From positions 1 through 8,746 of the forward strand of contig RKSB01000147.1 in the NCBI GenBank assembly GCA_007571095.1: a DNA stretch of 8,746 nt. The letters run 5' to 3'. This DNA is from K189A clade bacterium (lineage in GTDB: Bacteria > Pseudomonadota > Gammaproteobacteria > Pseudomonadales > Azotimanducaceae). The first letter of the stretch is position 1, and every line of letters begins with the position of its first letter. This document shows, in pieces, positions 1 to 7,001 of this stretch. The notes under the pieces are model-generated. The model was not told the DNA's origin. It saw only the letters and a program-made list of their open reading frames with translations, and did no database searches. The translations under genes and the position numbers were made by a program.

Positions 1-2535
1 GCTGCCAGCACGTTTGACCAGAGCCGACCGAACAGCCTGAAAGAACCCGACCTCGTCGCGAATTTTTCGCGCTTCATCGCTGGCTGCCGCCAGTGCATAA
101 GCCCTGGAAAGCTCCAGCACGGCATCCTGAAAGCGTCGGTGGGCACGCTTTTTGCCTTCCTGAGTCCGATCTCTGGCGGCCGCCTGCTGCTGCATCTGAA
201 GAACCCAGTCGAGGGCACCGGCCAGTGCAACCAGCCGCTCACTCGCCGAGCCGACCAGCCCCTTGCTGTAATCGAAGCCGTGGAGCATGGCCTTGACGAT
301 CTCGTACTTCTCTATCATCACCGCCACCGCTTCGCCCTCGTCTATGCCGGTGTGTGCCTGGTCGGAGTTCGAATACCGGCCCAGTGCCGACTTGAGGTTC
401 TGTGCGATGCCGATATAGTCCACGATCAGCCCGCCCGGCTTGTCTCGAAACACTCGGTTGACACGAGCGATGGCCTGCATCAGCCCATGCCCTCGCATGG
501 GCTTGTCGATATACATGGTGTGCAGGCTCGGTGCATCAAATCCGGTCAGCCACATGGCTTGCACCAGCACCAGCTTGAGCGCATCGTCCGGGTTCTTTAT
601 GCGATTGGCCAGCAAGTCCCGCCGCTTCTTGTTGCCGATGTGCCGTTGCCACTCGCCGGGGTCGGATGCCGAGCCAGTCATGACTATCTTGACGACGCCG
701 CCCTCATCGTCTTCGCTATGCCAGTTCGGGCGCAGTGCGATGATCTCGTCGTAGAGTGTCACGCAAATCCGCCGGCTCATACACACCACCATGCCCTTGC
801 CATCCATGGCAGCGAGCCGGTTTTCAAAGTGTTCGACCAGATCGCCGGCGATCAATCGCAGCCGCTTTTCTGCGCCGACCACTGCCTCGACGGTCGCCCA
901 CTTGCGTTTCAGCCGAGCCTGCTCTGCCTCGTCTTCTTCGGTCAATTCGGCGATTTCCGCATCTATTTTCGGCTTCTCCTGCTCGTCCAGCTGAATGCGA
1001 GCCAGCCGACTCTCGTAATAGATGGGCACCGTGGCCCCGTCCTCAACGCTTCGGCTGATGTCATAGACATCTATGTACTCACCAAAGACCGCTGGCGTGT
1101 TGACGTCTGCCTGCTCGATCGGTGTGCCGGTGAAGCCGATGAAGGAGGCGTTCGGCAGGGCGTCTCGCAGATATTTGGCGAAGCCGTAAGAGACCTCGCC
1201 CGTCTGTTGTGCGACTTTGGCACCAAAGCCGTACTGGCTGCGGTGTGCCTCGTCGGCAATGACCACCACGTTGCGGCGGTCGGTGAGCATTGGGTAGGTG
1301 CTGGTGGCGGTTCCGAATGCGCCTCCGGGTGCCGTATCTTTCACCTGCAAGGGGCGTTCTTTGGGCAGATCGAAATGGGCAGGATCGAATTTCTGGATGG
1401 TTGTGAACACCGCACCACCAGAAGGGCGGGTCAGTAGCTGCCGCAACTGCTCCCTGCTGTCGGCCTGTTGAGGAGTCTGGCGCAGCAAATCGCTACACAT
1501 CGAAAAAGTGCTGAAAAGCTGATCGTCGAGGTCGTTGCGATCGGTGATAACGACGATGGTCGGGTTCTCCATCGCCGGATGAGCGACGATCTGACCGGCA
1601 TAGAAGGCCATCAGCAGGCTCTTGCCCGACCCCTGAGTGTGCCAGATGACCCCGATGCGGCGGTCGCCGTCGGGCTGGATCGCTTCGATAGTGCGCTCGA
1701 CTGCATGCCGCACGGCGTGGAACTGGTGATAGCCGGCTACGATCTTGGTCAGCCCTGCACCCGTACTCTTGAATACGGTGAAGTCCCGAATCAACGCCAA
1801 AAAGCGGCTCTTCTCGAACACTCCCTCGATGACGGTCTGCATTTCCGGGGTGCCTTTGGGGGCCACAGATGATCCGTCCACCGTCCGCCAGGGCATGAAC
1901 CGTTCCAGATTAGCTGTCAGCGAACCCAGGCGCGCCTCGACTCCATCCGACGTCATCAGCACGGTGTTGATCCGAAACAGCGAGGGAATCTCGTTCTTGT
2001 AGGTTTGCAGCTGGTTAAAAGCTCCTGCCAGGGTAGCGTTTTCGTCGCCGGGGTTCTTCAGCTCGATGGTGGCCAACGGCAAGCCGTTGACAAAGAGTAC
2101 CAGATCAGGACGGCGGTTGTTCTGCCCCTCGATCACCGTAAACTGGTTCACCGCCAGCCAGTCGTTGGCTTCGATGTCTTTGAAATCGATCAACTGAGCA
2201 GTATCACCACCGATACCACCTTCTTCACGGGCAACTTCGACCGCCACCCCCTCGACCAGATAGCGATGCAGCCGACGGTTCTCCTCGATGAGCGAAGGCG
2301 TCTCCGCCTGTTGCACCCTGCGCAACACCTCCTCCAGCGTATCGACTGACAAATGCGGATTGAGTCGTTTCAGCACCTCGCGCAACCGTCCCGTCAGCAG
2401 CACTTCGTCGTAGCTGACGCGTTCCGGTGCCGAACCCTCTGGTCCGATATCCGGCCCATGAGCCACGGCATAGCCAAGTCCGGCCAGCAACTCAAGGGCA
2501 CTCTGCTCTACATCGCTCTCCGCGAATTTAGCCAT
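1..2535 (-). CDS. hsdR: Type I restriction enzyme R subunit (HsdR), 3' end cut by the window edge
   Basis: HsdR is the ATP-dependent translocase and nuclease of the type I R-M complex; with HsdM and HsdS it cuts unmodified DNA. Reading from ATG at 2535, 845 codons are open without a stop to base 1; family members have about 1,000-1,100 residues, so the C-terminal part is missing. Seen directly: a PD-(D/E)xK nuclease core (D144, E158-L-K160) followed by Q175-x3-Y179, the Q-x3-Y motif typical of HsdR; Walker A HTQGSGKS (299-306, K305); DEAH box (428-431); T-G-T-P (469-472); and helicase motif VI QAIARVNR (687-694). All catalytic motifs are intact. The start overlaps the stop of the DUF4411 gene by one base (TGATG), with no clear Shine-Dalgarno of its own, so translation is probably coupled. 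G+C is high, near 60% on a line counted by hand. Confidence 0.96.
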   Translation of the reverse strand, partial: MAKFAESDVEQSALELLAGLGYAVAHGPDIGPEGSAPERVSYDEVLLTGRLREVLKRLNPHLSVDTLEEVLRRVQQAETPSLIEENRRLHRYLVEGVAVEVAREEGGIGGDTAQLIDFKDIEANDWLAVNQFTVIEGQNNRRPDLVLFVNGLPLATIELKNPGDENATLAGAFNQLQTYKNEIPSLFRINTVLMTSDGVEARLGSLTANLERFMPWRTVDGSSVAPKGTPEMQTVIEGVFEKSRFLALIRDFTVFKSTGAGLTKIVAGYHQFHAVRHAVERTIEAIQPDGDRRIGVIWHTQGSGKSLLMAFYAGQIVAHPAMENPTIVVITDRNDLDDQLFSTFSMCSDLLRQTPQQADSREQLRQLLTRPSGGAVFTTIQKFDPAHFDLPKERPLQVKDTAPGGAFGTATSTYPMLTDRRNVVVIADEAHRSQYGFGAKVAQQTGEVSYGFAKYLRDALPNASFIGFTGTPIEQADVNTPAVFGEYIDVYDISRSVEDGATVPIYYESRLARIQLDEQEKPKIDAEIAELTEEDEAEQARLKRKWATVEAVVGAEKRLRLIAGDLVEHFENRLAAMDGKGMVVCMSRRICVTLYDEIIALRPNWHSEDDEGGVVKIVMTGSASDPGEWQRHIGNKKRRDLLANRIKNPDDALKLVLVQAMWLTGFDAPSLHTMYIDKPMRGHGLMQAIARVNRVFRDKPGGLIVDYIGIAQNLKSALGRYSNSDQAHTGIDEGEAVAVMIEKYEIVKAMLHGFDYSKGLVGSASERLVALAGALDWVLQMQQQAAARDRTQEGKKRAHRRFQDAVLELSRAYALAAASDEARKIRDEVGFFQAVRSALVKRAGS

Positions 2536-3101
2536 CAGGCTACGGCTTTGCTTGGCCCCAGGATGAATTGCGCACCCTCTCGCCGGAGCATGTCGTAGGG
2601 GGTTATGCATTGTGCGCCAATTCCAAGACCCCTGCAGGCGTCTGGAATCTTGATATGGCTGGTCTTCAGTTTGCCGGTTTTTAGGAGCGCGGCTTTATTG
2701 CCCGACTCACCGGTTTTACTCAATTTGAGGGGCCCTTCAAGCGTGACGACAGTGTAATTGTGAGCCAATGCATGTGCGACAAGCCAGTAATCTGCCCCTT
2801 TCTCAAATCCCCTTACGAACCTTTGCTCGTAGGTAGCATCGGCCCAATTACTTACAACCTCAAGTACTGACATCACTTTGTCATCTCTTGCCAGAAAGAA
2901 GCTATCACCCATCTTTTTGGCCCATTCCACTAGCTCATCATCTCCACGCTCAATTTCTTCTGCGACTTTCTCTACGCTTGCTACCTGTCCCAAGCGGTGA
3001 TGCAATTCAAGCCAATTCCAGAAGGCGGGGCAAAAATCGAAGCCATAGTGCAGTCTCTGGGCCTGCATCAATACGCTTGCGTCGAGGATGTAAGTCGTCA
3101 T
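2535..3101 (-). CDS. DUF4411 family PIN-like domain protein, probable toxin-type RNase
   Basis: A 188-residue protein matching the DUF4411 family, which has a PIN fold (metal-dependent RNases, often toxins). Seen: the N-terminal signature Y-I-L-D7-A-S, then HYGFDFCPAFWNWLE (18-32), which is characteristic of DUF4411; acidic residues E48/E49 and E51 in the first helical region; and G-A-D104-Y-W-L-V-A-H-A, where D104 fits the conserved PIN aspartate. VVTLE (118-122) fits the last core strand. The start ATG overlaps the stop of the HTH/ImmA gene by four bases (ATGA) and has a good Shine-Dalgarno AGGGG seven bases upstream. Its own stop overlaps the hsdR start. Paired with an HTH/peptidase protein it looks like the effector of a two-gene toxin-antitoxin-like module. 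RNase activity and target are inferred. Confidence 0.88.
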   Translation of the reverse strand: MTTYILDASVLMQAQRLHYGFDFCPAFWNWLELHHRLGQVASVEKVAEEIERGDDELVEWAKKMGDSFFLARDDKVMSVLEVVSNWADATYEQRFVRGFEKGADYWLVAHALAHNYTVVTLEGPLKLSKTGESGNKAALLKTGKLKTSHIKIPDACRGLGIGAQCITPYDMLRREGAQFILGPSKAVA

Positions 3102-4288
3102 CCCATGACCCCTAATTCGCGCCCGAGCTTATCGAAGGTTTTGATATTCTTGATATCCAGCATCTGAAATGCATCTCTGTAGAGCGTCTGCCCCCTGAGC
3201 GTACTGGCGATGAGTGCGCGGGCAAATCGTTGGCCCACTCGTGCGCCGGCTGAGCGATAGAAATCGCCCCCCCTTCCGCTGTCTCGGACTATCGTTTGCA
3301 AGCGTGCATTCTCCTCTAACCAGGCAATGTCGAATTGTTCCCGAGTCAGCCATTTCGCATCCAGTAGCCGACGCAGGATCACCAGCGAACTGACCTTGAA
3401 GTTACGTGCGAGCCGCCGCAGTGCATCTGTCAGCGGCTCGTTCTGGCGCAGATCGGGGCGCAGGGCTTTCAATGGCACCAGTAACTCTGCTGCCACTGCG
3501 TTGCACCATACTTCTTCATTGCGGAATCCCATGTAATCCGAAGGACCTATCGTTGTGCCAAGATTCGACAAGGCGGAGGTACCGAGCCAGATATGTGCCA
3601 GTTCGTGGGCAAGTGTGAACATCTGAGCTGCTTTAGTGTCCCTGCCATTTATGAAGATTAGCGGTGCGAACGAGTCGCACAGTGCAAAACCACGAAATTC
3701 TTCAGGATTCAGAGGGCGATGATTGTTGCTCAATACGACGCCGTTTACCATCACCAGGATTCCGGCTTGTTCGGCTTGCTGTATGAATAATCGCAACGCC
3801 TCATCCCAAGTGGAACACTTCCGGCAGGCGTCAAGATCAAACGTCTCCCGCATTCTGGCTGCTACCGCTTCCGGGGACGATTTGAGCGAGGCACTACTGA
3901 CAAAATTGAGATCCGGTTCACCATTACTGCGGGCAAAATTCCGATACCAGTCCTGACGGTCCTGGCAGATGTAGATCGTTTCCAGCAGGTCCAGGCTGGG
4001 TTGCGTCACTTCGTGTCCACTGAAGGTTCGGAAATCTGGAATGGGCATATCTTCTTTCGGCGGCTTCGACAGGAACAGATAGCCGATCGGCGCGTGAACA
4101 GCCTTTGCGAAATTCTCAGCTTGTCTCAAGGTAGGCAACATCCGACCGGCTTCCCACTCCGACAGAGCTTTGAACCCCGCTATCTTTTTCTGCATCGCTT
4201 CGGTGCGCTCGGGACTCAGGCCGATAAGGGCACGATCACGAGTCCAGCGAAGCATCTCGGGATTGACGGGAGCGCGAATCCGGGGCAT
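3098..4288 (-). CDS. HTH (XRE-type) plus ImmA/IrrE (DUF955) metallopeptidase-like protein
   Basis: A 396-residue fusion of an N-terminal helix-turn-helix region (about 10-72, with W-E-x-G-x-x-x-P-T-L near 45-54) and a COG2856/ImmA-IrrE zinc peptidase domain. Seen: HELAH at 228-232 and E259-x-x-C-N-A-x-A-A-E-L-L-V-P, where E259 fits the third zinc ligand, so the active site looks intact. The remaining C-terminal residues (about 290-396) are helical and typical of the long members. ATG 4288 is the first standard start after an in-frame TAG; VNPEMLRW just behind it is usual for these N-termini. Shine-Dalgarno is weak. It overlaps the DUF4411 gene by four bases. Proteins of this kind bind DNA and often repress their own operon or act as antitoxin; a 20-bp inverted repeat lies 38 bp upstream. 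The antitoxin role is inferred. Confidence 0.9.
   Translation of the reverse strand: MPRIRAPVNPEMLRWTRDRALIGLSPERTEAMQKKIAGFKALSEWEAGRMLPTLRQAENFAKAVHAPIGYLFLSKPPKEDMPIPDFRTFSGHEVTQPSLDLLETIYICQDRQDWYRNFARSNGEPDLNFVSSASLKSSPEAVAARMRETFDLDACRKCSTWDEALRLFIQQAEQAGILVMVNGVVLSNNHRPLNPEEFRGFALCDSFAPLIFINGRDTKAAQMFTLAHELAHIWLGTSALSNLGTTIGPSDYMGFRNEEVWCNAVAAELLVPLKALRPDLRQNEPLTDALRRLARNFKVSSLVILRRLLDAKWLTREQFDIAWLEENARLQTIVRDSGRGGDFYRSAGARVGQRFARALIASTLRGQTLYRDAFQMLDIKNIKTFDKLGRELGVMG
3109..3113 (-). promoter_or_regulatory. Shine-Dalgarno for the DUF4411 gene
   Basis: AGGGG on the minus strand, seven bases before ATG 3101, inside the end of the HTH/ImmA gene. It supports this start and independent or coupled re-initiation at the ATGA overlap. 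Confidence 0.7.
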
Positions 4289-4326
4289 TCCAAAGTCTTC
4301 GGTTATTCGGCTTTCTGGCCCATTCT

Positions 4327-4346
4327 TGATGGTCTACGCACCATCA
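4327..4346. promoter_or_regulatory. Inverted repeat, candidate operator of the HTH/ImmA-DUF4411 pair
   Basis: Perfect 7-base arms TGATGGT (4327-4333) and ACCATCA (4340-4346) with a 6-base spacer, 38 bp upstream of the HTH/ImmA start. Outer GGCCC/GGGCC segments extend the symmetry imperfectly. Size and place fit a dimeric XRE-type repressor site controlling its own operon. No run of T follows, so it is not a good terminator. I could not identify a convincing -35/-10 pair here. Operator role is inferred. Confidence 0.45.
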
Positions 4347-4419
4347 GGGCCGCCGCATGATTAGTGGAATAAGGATAACACTCGCCCTTGAGTCACCGCT
4401 AAGTGCCTCGTTGCAGGGC

Positions 4420-4533
4420 TTATTCGCTCAGAAGTTCGGAAACAGGAACGGTAGCTTGAGCAATGCGGATCACGGCATCTTTAAGAGCGTCGGCAGTATC
4501 TGGACGCTGTTGAATTGCCGGCAGCTTCAGCAT
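4420..4533 (-). CDS. Possible 37-codon ORF behind the DUF1828/1829 gene
   Basis: ATG 4533 opens a 37-residue frame ending with TAA at 4422-4420. It begins 9 bases after the TAA of the DUF1828/1829 gene and in the same frame. The peptide starts MLKLPAIQQRP and ends VPVSELLSE, is predicted to be mostly helical, and has no signal or membrane segment. No Shine-Dalgarno is visible. I do not recognise it. It could be a small gene, a former C-terminal extension cut off by the ochre stop, or chance. Low confidence. Confidence 0.25.
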   Translation of the reverse strand: MLKLPAIQQRPDTADALKDAVIRIAQATVPVSELLSE

Positions 4534-4542
4534 TGAGTTCGT

Positions 4543-5328
4543 TTATGCGGCCAGAGTTCGTTCTGCTTCACCACGGGCAGACCATAGCACTGGTTGCACC
4601 TCGTAACTGCGCATCGCATCCAGGACATCCTCGGCAATCGTTTTCTCTGAGTCGTTCAAAATTGCGTAGACACGAGCATCTGCAGAACGTTGTTCCTTGG
4701 TATCAACCCACGAAAATGCTACCGATTTTGCAGCGTCTCGGTTTGGCCGATTGATAGCCTTAAGGAAGCGTTGTGGCTGGGTCTTTGATTGTGGTATGAC
4801 GAAATCGAAGCGATGTTCATAGCCGCTCCTGCCCTTGAATGTGGCTCTCTTCTCATAGCGGATAGAGGAAAGATCAAGCCAGGCTCCAACTTCTACATAA
4901 GACAATTTGATGTCAGTGCCAGTAGACGGAGATGTAAGGTAGAAGAGGTCGTTGACTGCCAGCATCGCCTGGACAAGGCTATGCATTTTGAGAGGGAAGT
5001 TGTCAACTGATGCCTCGACCTCAAGCGCGTTCCCGTTAGCCTGTACGCCGAATCCATTCAGCGTCGTCTCCAGCAGATCCTGCTGCTTCGCACTGCCGGT
5101 GACTTTGCAACCGGACATTTCCAGATCTTCAAGTGTGTAGCCATCATCGGTCAGCACAAAGCCACCATTGACTCGGCAGGCGTAGACCTGCAGATAGTCG
5201 TTATGCCGGTCCAGATACGGCGTGGTAATCTCAAAGCAATCTTTGATTTCGGCAATCTCGGCCAGGCTGGTTCTGTCATTCAGCCAGGCTAAGTAGTCCC
5301 CCATTAAAGCCGTTAAGTCTTGAATCAC
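4543..5328 (-). CDS. DUF1828/DUF1829 domain protein, second gene of the DUF6978 pair
   Basis: A 261-residue protein of unknown function with a DUF1828 domain at about 28-125 and a DUF1829 domain at about 155-250. Seen: ITTPYLDRHNDY (34-45), then GGFVLTDDGYTLEDLEMSG (55-73), the conserved acidic core of DUF1828; then HRFDFVIPQSK (172-182) and F-L-K-A-I-N-x-P (188-195) typical of DUF1829. No signal peptide or membrane segment. The start is GTG, not ATG: GTGA overlaps the stop of the DUF6978-like gene by four bases, and GAGGG lies eight bases upstream. The tight coupling implies the two proteins act together at a fixed ratio. Such proteins occur in accessory and phage-related regions, so a defence or toxin-antitoxin role is plausible but inferred. 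Part of the gene (4969-5079) is similar to a decayed fragment at 7085-7192. Confidence 0.88.
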   Translation of the reverse strand: MIQDLTALMGDYLAWLNDRTSLAEIAEIKDCFEITTPYLDRHNDYLQVYACRVNGGFVLTDDGYTLEDLEMSGCKVTGSAKQQDLLETTLNGFGVQANGNALEVEASVDNFPLKMHSLVQAMLAVNDLFYLTSPSTGTDIKLSYVEVGAWLDLSSIRYEKRATFKGRSGYEHRFDFVIPQSKTQPQRFLKAINRPNRDAAKSVAFSWVDTKEQRSADARVYAILNDSEKTIAEDVLDAMRSYEVQPVLWSARGEAERTLAA

Positions 5329-5777
5329 GTGAATAGCCCTCGCTGGATATTTGGTGGTTTAGTGATGTTGCAATAGCGCATGAATTCTTCCAATGTCAGC
5401 TGCAAATCACTGATGTTTGAAAAATGTTTGGACGGAACCGGGTAGGCCCAACTGTCAGCAAATCCTTCTATGTAGAGGTGTAGGTGAGGGGCCTTCACTT
5501 CCTTTCCATCAGGGTTCCGGTGTGGCGGGCCACCGAAGTCAAGCCTTGCCAGGACCTGATTTTCTCTTGCACGATTCTGGTATTTCCCCCTGCGAAGATT
5601 TAATTTATTTCGCCACAGATCGAGGAAGAACGACTCGCGCCCGTCTGCTGAGACCAAGGTAATTACAAGTTTTCCCAAGCCAGAGTAATCCCACTCAGTA
5701 TCGTCCTTACGGTGTTTTTCCATTGCCAAGAGCGCATCCGCCTCCGCTTGAGTAAGACGTTTGTCAGTCATGGGCAT
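5325..5777 (-). CDS. DUF6978-like protein, first gene of the pair with DUF1828/1829
   Basis: A 150-residue soluble protein that I match to the DUF6978 family from memory of its pattern: L-T-Q-A-E-A-D-A-L near the N-terminus, RESFFLDLWR (about 47-56), Y-Q-N-R-A-R (66-71), L-x-R-L-D-F-G-G-P-P-H-R-N-P-D-G (77-91), H-L-H-L-Y (98-102) and F-M-R-Y-C-N-I near the C-terminus. The conserved histidines and the R/D-rich GGPPHRNPDG stretch could form an active or binding site, but no activity is known to me. Two starts are possible, ATG 5777 and ATG 5771; neither has a clear Shine-Dalgarno, and no other standard start occurs back to an in-frame TAG. It overlaps the next gene by four bases (GTGA). A palindrome inside a candidate promoter lies 41 bp upstream. 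Confidence 0.82.
   Translation of the reverse strand: MPMTDKRLTQAEADALLAMEKHRKDDTEWDYSGLGKLVITLVSADGRESFFLDLWRNKLNLRRGKYQNRARENQVLARLDFGGPPHRNPDGKEVKAPHLHLYIEGFADSWAYPVPSKHFSNISDLQLTLEEFMRYCNITKPPNIQRGLFT
5337..5341 (-). promoter_or_regulatory. Shine-Dalgarno deciding the GTG start of the DUF1828/1829 gene
   Basis: GAGGG on the minus strand, eight bases before GTG 5328, within the last codons of the DUF6978-like gene. It supports the unusual GTG start at the GTGA overlap. Confidence 0.65.
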
Positions 5778-5808
5778 GAGGGCACGCTGTTTTTCAAATT
5801 CGCCTTTG

Positions 5809-5838
5809 ATTGTACGACTACAACCGTTGTATTGAGAA
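5809..5838 (-). promoter_or_regulatory. Candidate promoter of the DUF6978-DUF1828/1829 pair
   Basis: On the minus strand, TTCTCA (5838-5833, four of six consensus bases) and TACAAT (5814-5809, five of six) are 18 bases apart, leaving about 31 bases to ATG 5777. The 13-bp palindrome sits between the two boxes. Alternatives exist, such as a second TACAAT further upstream near 5870. Inference from motif only. Confidence 0.35.
5819..5831. promoter_or_regulatory. 13-bp palindrome, candidate operator
   Basis: TACAAC-C-GTTGTA, perfect 6-base arms around one central base, lying between the candidate -35 and -10 boxes upstream of the DUF6978-like gene. Binding there would block RNA polymerase. The binding protein is unknown; the pair itself or the nearby HTH/ImmA protein are possibilities. 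Confidence 0.4.
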
Positions 5839-5903
5839 GCCCTAGTGCGGAGATCCTAGACTGACCGGATTGTAAGTCATGAGCACTTCATTCAAGTATC
5901 TGC

Positions 5904-6887
5904 TTAATACTTGCTCGAATTCTCCAGGCAGTGCTGCCGCACCACGTCAACCCATTTGTCGTACCAATACCACTGCTTTCCCACCATGACCCCGAATCCT
6001 TTGCCAGACCGCTTCGCTTCCATTTTCTGCCATAGCCTTGTATGCCGATGCATGCTGAATTTTGTAAATCCTTCCTCATGCATAAAACCTACGATTTCGC
6101 CCGGAAGGTGCTTTGGCCGTTCTATTTCCTTTATGTGGACATATTCCTTGTTCATCTGATCCGTAAGCGGAGAATCCTCTCTCACATATTCAACGATTCG
6201 ATCCGCCTGGCCTTTGTTGTTCGCAGTTTTGGGTACAAATAAAGTTCGATAGGAGTAGCGGCTGTCTTGAAACTCTTTGTCAGATAACCCTTTTTCAAAA
6301 TTCTCTATAAATTCGTTGATGTTTGAGGGGAGCCCGTCGGCCTTTTTCGAAGCTGAAGCTTGTTCAGGTGAGATAGCTGAAAACTGAAGTGCCAGAGCCA
6401 GTTCTTTATCGAGCCCTAGGTCTTCTTTGAAAAGTTTTTTCACGTAGTCGTTGTAATTTATGCAGCATGCCTGGAACTTGGCGTCTATAGATGAGTCAAC
6501 CTCAGGTGCCATGTGATGCTCAATCTCATGTCGAATGCCGATCAAGAACAGTAGGTTGTTTTTCGTATCTTTATCGATCGGAGACTCCTTTACATTGAGG
6601 CACCTCTCTAAATTTAAGTACCTGTACGCTCGATTTTTGGTTTTCTCAAAAAAGCGTTTCTTCGCACTTTGTTTCTTTACCTCTCGGTACTCAATGCCGT
6701 GTTGTTTGAAGTATGCGTGCAGCAGGTACGTCCATGCGATATTCATGAGAACAATGAATATCTCTGATTTGAACGTAATTAGTGGATTATTGAAAGCTTG
6801 TACTGCGGCCATGGCCGCCTCGCGAGATTTAGCAACAAGCGTTTTCGCAATGGAACCAAAGCGTCGTATTCTTTGTTTCTTCTCCAT
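5904..6887 (-). CDS. DUF3644 domain protein with a HEPN-like R-x4-H motif
   Basis: A 327-residue protein of the DUF3644 family. Seen: SREAAMAAVQAFNNP (21-35) and F-K-S-E-I-F-I-V-L-M-N-I-A-W-T-Y-L-L-H-A (39-58), the family's N-terminal signature; then LIGIRHEIEHH (115-125), where R119-x4-H124 fits the catalytic R-x(4-6)-H of HEPN RNases; then the helical LALALQFSAIS (163-173). The C-terminal part has EEGFTKFSMHRHTRLWQ (271-287) and a tryptophan-rich end (305-312), possibly a small DNA- or RNA-binding winged-helix module. Start ATG 6887 is supported by GGAGG nine bases upstream. The gene stands alone, with 126 bp to the DUF6978-like gene. DUF3644 genes often occur near R-M genes, so a defence RNase is likely by context; the HEPN assignment is my inference. 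Confidence 0.87.
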   Translation of the reverse strand: MEKKQRIRRFGSIAKTLVAKSREAAMAAVQAFNNPLITFKSEIFIVLMNIAWTYLLHAYFKQHGIEYREVKKQSAKKRFFEKTKNRAYRYLNLERCLNVKESPIDKDTKNNLLFLIGIRHEIEHHMAPEVDSSIDAKFQACCINYNDYVKKLFKEDLGLDKELALALQFSAISPEQASASKKADGLPSNINEFIENFEKGLSDKEFQDSRYSYRTLFVPKTANNKGQADRIVEYVREDSPLTDQMNKEYVHIKEIERPKHLPGEIVGFMHEEGFTKFSMHRHTRLWQKMEAKRSGKGFGVMVGKQWYWYDKWVDVVRQHCLENSSKY

Positions 6888-6896
6888 CAGTGCCAG

Positions 6897-6901
6897 CCTC
6901 C
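6897..6901 (-). promoter_or_regulatory. Shine-Dalgarno of the DUF3644 gene
   Basis: GGAGG on the minus strand, nine bases before ATG 6887. It is the strongest ribosome site in the window and fixes this start. Confidence 0.75.
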
Positions 6902-6958
6902 AGGTGGGGCAGTGCTGTGTTGAGTCGTCTCAGTTTGCCAGCAATCAGTCTGGAGCGC

Positions 6959-6976
6959 AGAACTCCAATGAGTTCT
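6959..6976. repeat. Hairpin with 7-bp stem in the DUF3644 leader
   Basis: AGAACTC (6959-6965), loop CAAT, GAGTTCT (6970-6976): a perfect stem with a 4-base loop, about 72 bp upstream of the DUF3644 start. No T-run follows on either strand, so it is not a typical intrinsic terminator. Could be an operator or a leader RNA structure. Confidence 0.5.
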
Positions 6977-6996
6977 CCCCGTATTTCGAATCGGGG
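6977..6996. repeat. Second hairpin, directly adjoining the first
   Basis: CCCCG (6977-6981) and CGGGG (6992-6996) enclose ten A+T-rich bases. It begins at the base after the first hairpin ends, so a leader RNA would carry two stems in tandem. Role unknown. Confidence 0.4.
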
Positions 6997-7001
6997 ATAC
7001 T

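Noticed and set aside
139..1437. Long plus-strand open frame of 432 codons
   Set aside because: It is antisense to the helicase region of hsdR, whose motifs are intact in the minus frame. Long antisense frames are common opposite G+C-rich genes, and the translation matches no family I know.
5888..6079. Short minus-strand frame of 63 codons
   Set aside because: It overlaps the DUF3644 C-terminus in another frame and has no ribosome site or recognised motif.
6959..6996. Intrinsic terminator at the tandem hairpins
   Set aside because: No run of T follows the stem on either strand.
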